A stretch of DNA of 21,756 nt from NCBI GenBank assembly GCA_964587655.1, contig CAZPMT010000094.1:1-21756 (forward strand), read 5' to 3'. The position numbers were made by a program, and so were the translations under genes. A model generated the notes under the pieces. That model had not been told where the DNA came from. It did no database searches and saw nothing but the letters and a program-made list of their open reading frames with translations. The DNA is from CAZPMT01 sp964587655. Lineage in GTDB: Bacteria; Hydrogenedentota; Hydrogenedentia; Hydrogenedentales; SLHB01. Below are positions 16,730 through 21,756 of the stretch, one piece after another (position 1 is the stretch's first letter; each line of letters starts with the position of its first letter).

Positions 16730-18247
16730 TTAATCCAAAACCGCCAGCGCATGGTTAATACTTCTCAACGCCGGATACAGCGAACGGTATACGGCGAAAA
16801 TCTTTTCGTATGTGGCGTGGCGCTTCGCATCCGGTTCGCAAACGCTCTTAATGCGGACTACCTCGCGCGCCATTTCGCCAAGGTCCTTCACGATGCCCGC
16901 GGCTTTGCCTGCAAGCATTGCAGCGCCCAGCGAGGCCGCTTCAGTCGTTTCCAGCACTGCCACGGGAATACCCATTATGTCAGCTTTGCGTTGTACCCAG
17001 ATGCGACTCTTGGCGCCACCCCCGATGGCGCGGAGCCGCCCTATTTCAACTCCCGCGGAACGTAACAATTCAAGATTGAGTTTCATTTCATACGTCACGC
17101 CGGAAAGTACGGCGCTGACGATCTGTTCGCGGGTCGTATTGAGGGTGAGACCCAGGATGGCTCCTCGGCTGGCTGTGTCGAAGTACGGGGTGCCGGTCAA
17201 CGTAAAGTGTGGCAGGATAAGGAGATGCTCCGGCTCCTGCGGTATTCGTTCGCACAGGATATCGTACACGTCCCGTCCCGTAGCGCGCGCTTCCTCGATT
17301 TCCGGCCCCGCAAAAGTATCCCGATACCACTTCAGTAGGGAGCCGCCCGTGAAATTGAAGCCCAGAGAGGCGTAAAGCCCCGGTACGCAGCTCGGATAGC
17401 AGCAGACGTTGTTGTCCACGATCTCCTGCGTCAGATTGAAAGTGTCGAACACGGAGCATATGCACTCCACCGTGCCCGTGGCGTACATCGCCTCGCCGCT
17501 CTTCAGAATCCCCGCGCCGAGCGCGCCCGCAGGCTGGTCATGACCGCCCGTGGCCACAATCACACCACGAGGAAGCCCGATTTCCCCGGCCACCTTGTCT
17601 GGAATCGTGCCCACCACCGTGCCCGAAGGCGCCGTGCGTGGAAACAGCCCACGATCCACGCCAGCAAGACCAAGCAGTTCGTCCGACCAGTCTCCCTTAT
17701 GAACGTCAAACGCCATCGTCCGGGCCGCGAGCGGATAGCTCATCACCGGGTCCAGTCCGAGCTTGAAATGCACGAAGTCCTCGTAACAGAGGAATCTCCA
17801 GGTCTTGGCGTAAACGTCCGGGCGATGCTCCTTGAACCACATCACCTTATTCAGCGTGTACATCCCGTGCAGCGGCATGCCGGATATCCGCATGATGTCA
17901 AACCGCGAGATCCGCTCCAGCCACCACCGCGGCATGTCCACCGTACGCGAATCAAACGTAGCAGGGCTGTTGGCAAGGACCGTGCCGTCTTCGGCGACAG
18001 GCGTGCAGGCCTCTCCCTGACACGAGACAGCCATGGCTTGGATGGGACTATGCCGCGTGGCGCGCGAGACTTCGGCAAGCACCGCTTTCGCGCAACGCCA
18101 GACCAGGTTGGGATCCAGTTCCTGCCATCCCGGCCTCGGAGACAAGAGCGCGTATTCGCGATACGCCGACGCGAGAATGCGACCGTCCAGGTCAAAGACG
18201 ACACCCTTAGTCCCGGTCGTCCCAACGTCCAAACCCAGCAGACTCAT
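16730..18247 (-). CDS. FGGY-family carbohydrate kinase (xylulokinase-like)
   Basis: This 505-residue cytosolic sugar kinase phosphorylates a sugar or sugar alcohol with ATP. The N-terminal phosphate-binding loop GLDVGTTGTKGVVFD (Asp7) and the catalytic-base segment GGHDQPAGALGAG (Asp237) are intact. The C-terminal ATP lobe shows AIGGGAKSRIWVQRKADIMG and TTEAASLGAAMLA, typical of xylulokinase-type FGGY enzymes. Length is normal. The ATG at 18247 was chosen because GGGAGA lies at good spacing; a GTG six bases upstream is the alternative. The substrate is not certain: xylulose, ribulose or a related polyol are all possible for this subgroup. It has a good promoter just upstream, is divergent from a Gfo/Idh/MocA gene and is followed by the SPASM protein, consistent with a sugar-catabolism unit. 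Confidence 0.85.
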   Translation of the reverse strand: MSLLGLDVGTTGTKGVVFDLDGRILASAYREYALLSPRPGWQELDPNLVWRCAKAVLAEVSRATRHSPIQAMAVSCQGEACTPVAEDGTVLANSPATFDSRTVDMPRWWLERISRFDIMRISGMPLHGMYTLNKVMWFKEHRPDVYAKTWRFLCYEDFVHFKLGLDPVMSYPLAARTMAFDVHKGDWSDELLGLAGVDRGLFPRTAPSGTVVGTIPDKVAGEIGLPRGVIVATGGHDQPAGALGAGILKSGEAMYATGTVECICSVFDTFNLTQEIVDNNVCCYPSCVPGLYASLGFNFTGGSLLKWYRDTFAGPEIEEARATGRDVYDILCERIPQEPEHLLILPHFTLTGTPYFDTASRGAILGLTLNTTREQIVSAVLSGVTYEMKLNLELLRSAGVEIGRLRAIGGGAKSRIWVQRKADIMGIPVAVLETTEAASLGAAMLAGKAAGIVKDLGEMAREVVRIKSVCEPDAKRHATYEKIFAVYRSLYPALRSINHALAVLD

Positions 18248-18276
18248 CGCCACTTCTCCCGAAAGAGACGCTGCAG

Positions 18277-18305
18277 ATTCTGCCCAAAACCAAGCTCCAT
18301 GTCAA
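18277..18305 (-). promoter_or_regulatory. Sigma-70 promoter of the kinase-SPASM operon
   Basis: On the minus strand TTGACA (18300-18305, perfect -35) is followed after 17 bp by CAGAAT (18277-18282, four of six matches to -10). The start would be near 18270, giving a leader of about 20 bases that contains the GGGAGA binding site of the kinase. Confidence 0.6.
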
Positions 18306-18346
18306 TAAAGCGGGCCCGCGCAAGCCGTTGCATTTGCCGCGCGACT

Positions 18347-18375
18347 TTGAGATTTCGAGTGTATTTGGCTAGACT
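18347..18375 (+). promoter_or_regulatory. Sigma-70 promoter of the Tat-lipoprotein oxidoreductase gene
   Basis: TTGAGA at 18347-18352 (five of six matches) is separated by 17 bp from TAGACT at 18370-18375 (four of six). It directs transcription away from the kinase promoter, with about 40 bp between the two -35 elements, so one regulator could control both units. Confidence 0.5.
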
Positions 18376-18398
18376 TGGCTGACCATACGGACTTTGGC
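18365..18398 (+). promoter_or_regulatory. TTGGC direct repeats over the oxidoreductase promoter
   Basis: TTGGCT occurs at 18365-18370 and 18375-18380, and TTGGC again at 18394-18398. The steps of 10 and 19 bp are close to one and two helical turns. The first copies overlap the -10 hexamer, so binding there would block transcription. This is a candidate operator; the regulator is not in the window. Confidence 0.35.
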
Positions 18399-18427
18399 GA
18401 GGTGGACTACGAAGAAGGGGAGTGAAA

Positions 18428-19759
18428 ATGAAAAGGAAGAATCTGTCACGGCGCACGTTTCTCATGGGCGCGGCTCTTGCGATCTCCGGATGCGGCACTA
18501 CGCCAAAGACGCTCGTGGCCGCGGCGCCCGGGCCCAAAGGCACGGCTTCGACCCGGCGCCTGTCGGCCAATGAAAAGATCAATATCGCCGGCATCGGCAT
18601 CGGCGGCCAGGGCCATGAGGACATGAAGAACTGCGAGGAGCATAACATCGTCGCGCTATGCGACGTGGACTGGGCATTCGCGGGGCGGACCTTCAAACGC
18701 TTCCCGAATGCGAAGCAGTACAAAGATTTCCGGGTCATGCTCGAAAAACAGAAAGACATCGACGCGGTTGTGATTGCGACGCCTGACCACACGCACGCCA
18801 TTGCCGCCATGACCGCGATCCAGTTTGGCAAGCACGTCTACTGCGAGAAACCCTTGACCTACTCCGTCGAGGAATCGCGAAAACTCGAAGCAGCCGCGCG
18901 CGAAGCGAAGATCGCCACGCAAATGGGCAATAGCGGCCAAGCAAATGAAGAGGTGCGCGTCACGGCCGAATACGTAATGAGCGGCGCCATCGGTCCCGTG
19001 CGCGAAGTTCACGTCTGGACCGACCGCCCCATATGGCCTCAGGGCATCGGGCGTCCCTCGGAGACTCAGCCCGTCCCCGAGACGCTCGATTGGGATCTCT
19101 GGCTGGGTGTCGCGCCGGAACGTCCTTTCAACCGGGCGTACCATCCGTTCAAGTGGCGCGGATGGTGGGATTTCGGCACCGGCGCCCTCGGCGACATAGG
19201 ATGCCACGCGTTTCACCCCATCTTCCGCGTGCTCAAGCTCGGCCACCCCACCAGCGTCGAGGCGTGTTCGAGCGACAAGAAAATAGTGAGCCTGGAGACC
19301 TATCCGCTGGCTTCCATCGTCCGCTACCAGTTCCCCGCCCGCGAGGACATGCCGCCCCTCGCCCTGACGTGGTATGACGGCGGGCTGCGGCCTGCCCGCC
19401 CGCCCGAACTCGAAGCAGAACGGGCCATGGAAGAAGGCGGCACGCTCTACATCGGCGACAAGGGCAAGATGCTCGGACACGTCCCGATTCCAGAGGCCAG
19501 ACGGAAGGAACTCGGCCAACCCCCGAAGACGCTGCCACGTTCACCCGGCCACTTCCAGGAATGGTTCCAGGCGTGCAAGGGTGGCGAACCAGCCGGCGCC
19601 AATTTCGACATCGCCAGTCTGGTCACCCAGACCGTCCTTCTCGGCAACATCGCACTCCGTACCGGGAAGCACCTCCTCTGGGACGGGAACCAGATAACCA
19701 ACGTCCCTGAAGCGAATCAGTTTCTCAAGCGCGAGTATCGTGCCGGTTGGAGCGTCTGA
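18428..19759 (+). CDS. Tat-exported lipoprotein, Gfo/Idh/MocA family oxidoreductase
   Basis: This 443-residue protein is an NAD(P)-dependent sugar-oxidoreductase homologue carrying a twin-arginine export signal. Residues 5-22 read NLSRRTFLMGAALAISGC, with Arg8-Arg9 and a lipobox ending in Cys22, so it is probably a periplasm-facing lipoprotein exported with its cofactor already folded in. The Rossmann motif is INIAGIGIGGQGHEDM (about 51-66), the EKP motif is at Glu140-Lys141-Pro142, and Asp256/His260 (DIGCHAFH) are the conserved catalytic-region pair. Tat-exported members are common in Planctomycetota-like bacteria. The ATG at 18428 was preferred to a GTG at 18422 because GGGGAG then lies at normal spacing. 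The gene is divergent from the kinase unit. The substrate is unknown; glycan-derived sugars are likely. Confidence 0.87.
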   Translation: MKRKNLSRRTFLMGAALAISGCGTTPKTLVAAAPGPKGTASTRRLSANEKINIAGIGIGGQGHEDMKNCEEHNIVALCDVDWAFAGRTFKRFPNAKQYKDFRVMLEKQKDIDAVVIATPDHTHAIAAMTAIQFGKHVYCEKPLTYSVEESRKLEAAAREAKIATQMGNSGQANEEVRVTAEYVMSGAIGPVREVHVWTDRPIWPQGIGRPSETQPVPETLDWDLWLGVAPERPFNRAYHPFKWRGWWDFGTGALGDIGCHAFHPIFRVLKLGHPTSVEACSSDKKIVSLETYPLASIVRYQFPAREDMPPLALTWYDGGLRPARPPELEAERAMEEGGTLYIGDKGKMLGHVPIPEARRKELGQPPKTLPRSPGHFQEWFQACKGGEPAGANFDIASLVTQTVLLGNIALRTGKHLLWDGNQITNVPEANQFLKREYRAGWSV

Positions 19760-19917
19760 CAATACGACGCCGTGCGACACGTTCCAAGGAAGGCTCAACG
19801 TTCAGGTTCTTGAGAAAGGAAGGCGGCATGCCGCGGGATTCTGGGTTTGCGACCGTTCGGAAACGCTACGGTCAGCCCTCGGAAGTGCGGAAATACGCAG
19901 GCCGGTTCCCCCCTTTG

Positions 19918-19935
19918 AAGGGGTTGCAGCCCCTT
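19918..19935. repeat. GGGGTTGCA-type palindrome between convergent oxidoreductase genes
   Basis: The 18 bp near-palindrome AAGGGGTTGCAGCCCCTT lies in the 215 bp gap between the converging ends of the two Gfo/Idh/MocA genes. It differs at one position from the core of the perfect palindrome at 21073-21096 and shares its flanking TGT. It could terminate both transcripts, but no long T run follows. The rest of the gap holds a GCGGCATGCCGC palindrome at 19823-19834 and no gene. Confidence 0.6.
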
Positions 19936-19974
19936 GTACCTGCGGTGTCGGCATATCGAAAAATGCTGGGTCCG

Positions 19975-21006
19975 CTACAGCCTCACGATCGTCCCCGTCA
20001 ATGCCGCCTTGACCGCGCCCAATGATATCTCAAGACTGCGGACAGCATCCGCGTAGGAACTGCGGACCTTCGAGAAGTCGCCCGTCTTCACCGCGTTGAT
20101 GAAAGTCGCGTCGATCTTCGGCGATGTGTCAGCCGCGATGACTTCCGTCCGTGTTTCCCCGTCCACCTTCCGGATTACGACCATCTTGTCATAGTCGATC
20201 TTCAGGCGGAAGTCCGTCGTGAGGATATCCAGCAGGACTTCGAACATGTAGTTCACCTGACACGAGCAGACGAACGTCGCCGGGACCCCGGAACGGAACT
20301 GCATCAACAGCGTCGTCGCGTCCCAAATGTTGTAGTCGTGAAGTTGCAGGCCCGCCGCCTCGCTCGACACCGAACCCGCCCCGAGCACCGTCGCATCCAG
20401 CGATTTCTCGGTGACCACCGCGCCCTGATGTTTCGACGCGGCCACCCATTCCACGTCCCCCAGGAGAAACCGCATCAAGTCGAGCATGTGCGTGGCCTGT
20501 TCCGTGATCTGCCCGCCCGACAGCGCCAGCCGCGTGTACCAGCCCCCGATGGCGCCGCACACATAGTGCCCCTGCACGGCGTTGATGCAGACACCCTTGA
20601 GCATCTCCCTCGCGCGGTCCATCGTATCGAGATACCGGATCTGATACCCCACGCACGTCCCAATGCCACGCTTCTCTATGCGCTCCAAGATATCCTGAGC
20701 GAGATCCGGCGTCGTGGCCAACGGCTTCTCCACGAAGAACGGAAGCCCGCGCTGAATGACATCGATCTCCGGCTCCCCATGCTGATACGGCGGAACCGAG
20801 ATGTAACAACAGTCCAATTTCTCCTTGTCCAACATCTCCTTGTGACTCGCGTACGCCCGCGCGCCGTGCTTCTCACCCGCCGCCTTCGCCTTCCCAAACG
20901 CGATGTCCGCCACCGCCACCACCTTCCCGTCCGGCACGTCCCTCAACATGTCCATGTGCCAGTTCGCATTTCCGCCCGCCCCGACAAACCCGATCTTGAC
21001 CGCCAT
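19975..21006 (-). CDS. Cytosolic Gfo/Idh/MocA family oxidoreductase
   Basis: This 343-residue protein is an NAD(P)-dependent dehydrogenase homologue. The Rossmann fold starts at once with KIGFVGAGGNANWHMDML (residues 4-21). The EKP motif is at Glu93-Lys94-Pro95 (FFVEKPLATT), and the second domain has GGQITEQATHMLDLMRFLLG with Glu169 and His173, the usual family site with Glu in place of Asp. No export signal is present, unlike the neighbouring homologue, so it acts in the cytosol. The ATG at 21006 has GGAGG about nine bases upstream. It has its own promoter at 21102-21130 and converges on the Tat lipoprotein gene. Probable roles are oxidation or rearrangement of inositols or sugars; the substrate cannot be assigned. 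Confidence 0.87.
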   Translation of the reverse strand: MAVKIGFVGAGGNANWHMDMLRDVPDGKVVAVADIAFGKAKAAGEKHGARAYASHKEMLDKEKLDCCYISVPPYQHGEPEIDVIQRGLPFFVEKPLATTPDLAQDILERIEKRGIGTCVGYQIRYLDTMDRAREMLKGVCINAVQGHYVCGAIGGWYTRLALSGGQITEQATHMLDLMRFLLGDVEWVAASKHQGAVVTEKSLDATVLGAGSVSSEAAGLQLHDYNIWDATTLLMQFRSGVPATFVCSCQVNYMFEVLLDILTTDFRLKIDYDKMVVIRKVDGETRTEVIAADTSPKIDATFINAVKTGDFSKVRSSYADAVRSLEISLGAVKAALTGTIVRL

Positions 21007-21072
21007 AAAGTAAACCCTCCGCTAAGAAAATCGCTCCCGTCACCCTGAGTTTCCAGGCGATGATCAGTTGTA

Positions 21073-21096
21073 GACAAGGGGTTGCAACCCCTTGTC
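21073..21096. repeat. Perfect 24 bp palindrome at the promoter of the second oxidoreductase
   Basis: The palindrome has arms GACAAGGGGTTG and CAACCCCTTGTC with no spacer. It begins about five bases downstream of the -10 of the minus-strand promoter, so it covers the expected transcription start and could be an operator or a 5' leader hairpin. A near copy lies beyond the other end of the same gene. Confidence 0.65.
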
Positions 21097-21101
21097 CACG
21101 C

Positions 21102-21130
21102 ATACTAAGCGTTACGCGGGATAACGTCAA
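21102..21130 (-). promoter_or_regulatory. Sigma-70 promoter of the cytosolic oxidoreductase gene
   Basis: On the minus strand TTGACG (21125-21130, five of six matches) is separated by 17 bp from TAGTAT (21102-21107, four of six). Transcription would start near 21095, leaving a leader of about 90 bases before the ATG at 21006. The leader contains the 24 bp palindrome. Confidence 0.6.
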
Positions 21131-21257
21131 CTTCCCAAACAGAAGCCGTGCTCGCCCTCCCGCCTGCAATCGTAATCGCCCCACAGCGCCTCGCCTCCAT
21201 GGAACGGGAGGCTATCCCAAAACCGCCGCACCCGTCGAAATGCCCGTGCGCGCCACG

Positions 21258-21353
21258 CGCACCGTCATTCCCGCGCAAGCGGGAATCCAGGAAACACGCA
21301 GGTCTTCGCGTTGTCCTCTACTGGATTCCCGCTTGCGCGGGAATGACGGTGCG
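21258..21353. mobile_element. REP/MITE-like inverted-repeat element
   Basis: Two perfect 33 bp arms (21258-21290 and 21321-21353) face each other across a 30 bp spacer. Each arm carries the core ATTCCCGCGCAAGCGGGAAT, itself a near-palindrome, of the kind seen in REP-type dispersed elements in many bacteria (translated elsewhere as RHSRASGNP). No transposase lies inside. The element sits in a PIN-toxin-like gene and seems to have truncated it. Confidence 0.75.
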
Positions 21354-21450
21354 GACGCGGCATACGGTGTTTCCGGTCTTGCGATAGCTTCTTGTCGCGC
21401 TTGCTGAAAAGGGCTTGATAAAACGACGTGTCCGCGAAAACCCTATTCAT
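21265..21450 (-). pseudogene. PIN-domain toxin (VapC-like), truncated by the inverted-repeat element
   Basis: The frame begins MNRVFADTSFYQALFSKRD, a typical start of PIN-domain ribonuclease toxins, with Asp7 as the first conserved metal-binding acid. After about 32 codons it runs into the inverted repeat and continues in repeat-encoded residues (RHSRASGNP) to a stop at 21265. Intact PIN toxins are about 130 residues long, so most of the domain, including the other catalytic acids, is missing. No remnant of the distal part was recognised beyond the element. The ATG overlaps the stop of the upstream antitoxin-like gene by four bases (ATGA), the usual toxin-antitoxin junction. Confidence 0.6.
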
Positions 21451-21662
21451 GATCCGTGTTGCGCTTGCAGATACGCGTCGTGGTCTTCTGACCAATCCTC
21501 GGGCAGGCCATCGATAGCGCCGATAAAACAACGATAACATTCGACCGGAGAAGCACTGTCATTGCCCCGGCTGGACGGCTCGGCCGTGGCTATTTCGATC
21601 GTGACCGAAGCGCCGTCGGGCAAGGCGCCGCCTTCATCCAATACGACGCACCCGTTCTCCAC
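21447..21662 (-). CDS. Antitoxin-like small protein upstream of the truncated PIN toxin
   Basis: This 71-residue acidic protein has a beta-rich start (ENGCVVLDEGGALPDGASVTIEI), an acidic linker, and the tail GLPEDWSEDHDAYLQAQHG. A start with LPDG or LPEG and a GLPEDxxxxHDxYL tail is a pattern I associate with short antitoxin-like proteins encoded just before PIN toxins, and here it precedes a PIN remnant by a four-base overlap. The start is a GTG at 21662 with AAGGA very close upstream; no in-frame ATG is available. With its toxin broken, the protein may be decaying or may still act on related toxins in trans. Confidence 0.6.
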   Translation of the reverse strand: MENGCVVLDEGGALPDGASVTIEIATAEPSSRGNDSASPVECYRCFIGAIDGLPEDWSEDHDAYLQAQHGS

Positions 21663-21756
21663 GTGTCCTTTATATGGGGTGTAGCTCCCATTTTACCGCT
21701 TTTAAGCGGCGTTTTCTAGGTGGTTGTAGTGTTTCCACATTGAATCCCACCGACGT
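21663..21756. other. Window end: AT-richer segment with hairpin, possibly an insertion-sequence end
   Basis: The segment has a CCGCT/AGCGG hairpin at 21696-21709 followed on the plus strand by CGTTTT, and the minus-strand sequence GTGGGATTCAATGTGGAAAC near the end of the window. The latter reminds me of repeats near the ends of IS21-type elements, but this is from memory and weak. No gene is visible in it. Confidence 0.25.

Noticed and set aside
17540..18382. Long open frame opposite the FGGY kinase
   Set aside because: It is antisense to a kinase with all motifs intact and its product is Arg/His-rich without recognisable domains.
18656..19519. Long open frame (287 codons) antisense to the Tat oxidoreductase
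   Set aside because: It is the reverse-strand shadow of a clear Gfo/Idh/MocA gene and lacks a binding site.

Overview
The window is a GC-rich bacterial segment, densely coded on both strands, most likely from an environmental or metagenome-derived genome. Several features suggest a Planctomycetota-, Lentisphaerota- or Hydrogenedentota-like bacterium: a Tat-exported lipoprotein of the Gfo/Idh/MocA family, a second cytosolic Gfo/Idh/MocA protein, an FGGY sugar kinase, a very large secreted GH9 protein with ASH-type (choice-of-anchor) modules, and a surface-polysaccharide cluster. No rRNA or marker gene is present, so this placement is an inference.

Positions 1-8423 hold a plus-strand surface-glycan block: an alkaline-phosphatase-superfamily phosphodiesterase, an O-antigen ligase/polymerase-like membrane protein, a nitroreductase fused to a methyltransferase, an alpha/alpha-toroid-like protein of unknown function, a Wzx-type flippase and a polysaccharide pyruvyl transferase. 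Overlapping or short junctions (4 bp overlap at 1260, 8 bp overlap at 4332, gaps of 28 and 14 bp) indicate two linked transcription units, split by a 239 bp gap with a possible promoter. Facing this block, a glycosyltransferase and a Zn-ribbon SAM methyltransferase (8522-10592, minus) complete the glycan set.

Positions 10798-15460 hold one monocistronic minus-strand gene for a 1500-residue secreted GH9-family protein, with its own good promoter and a strong terminator hairpin. Its C-terminus is built from three 80-residue Ig-like repeats, encoded by exact 240 bp tandem repeats. The first aspartate of the GH9 DAGD motif is asparagine.

Positions 15918-19759 hold a divergent sugar-metabolism pair of units. 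An FGGY kinase and a SPASM-domain protein (minus) are transcribed away from a Tat-lipoprotein Gfo/Idh/MocA oxidoreductase (plus). Back-to-back promoters and a set of TTGGC direct repeats lie between them. The SPASM protein looks like a radical-SAM enzyme that has lost its catalytic CX3CX2C cluster.

Positions 19918-21756 hold a second Gfo/Idh/MocA gene bracketed by two copies of a GGGGTTGCA-type palindrome. Beyond it lie a 33 bp inverted-repeat element (REP/MITE type), the stump of a PIN-domain toxin that the element has cut short, and its intact upstream antitoxin-like gene. The last 90 bases may be an insertion-sequence end.

No CRISPR array, prophage or complete transposase was seen. The best candidates for something new are the nitroreductase-methyltransferase fusion with its toroid partner, the cluster-less radical-SAM/SPASM protein paired with a sugar kinase, and the palindrome pair around the second oxidoreductase.
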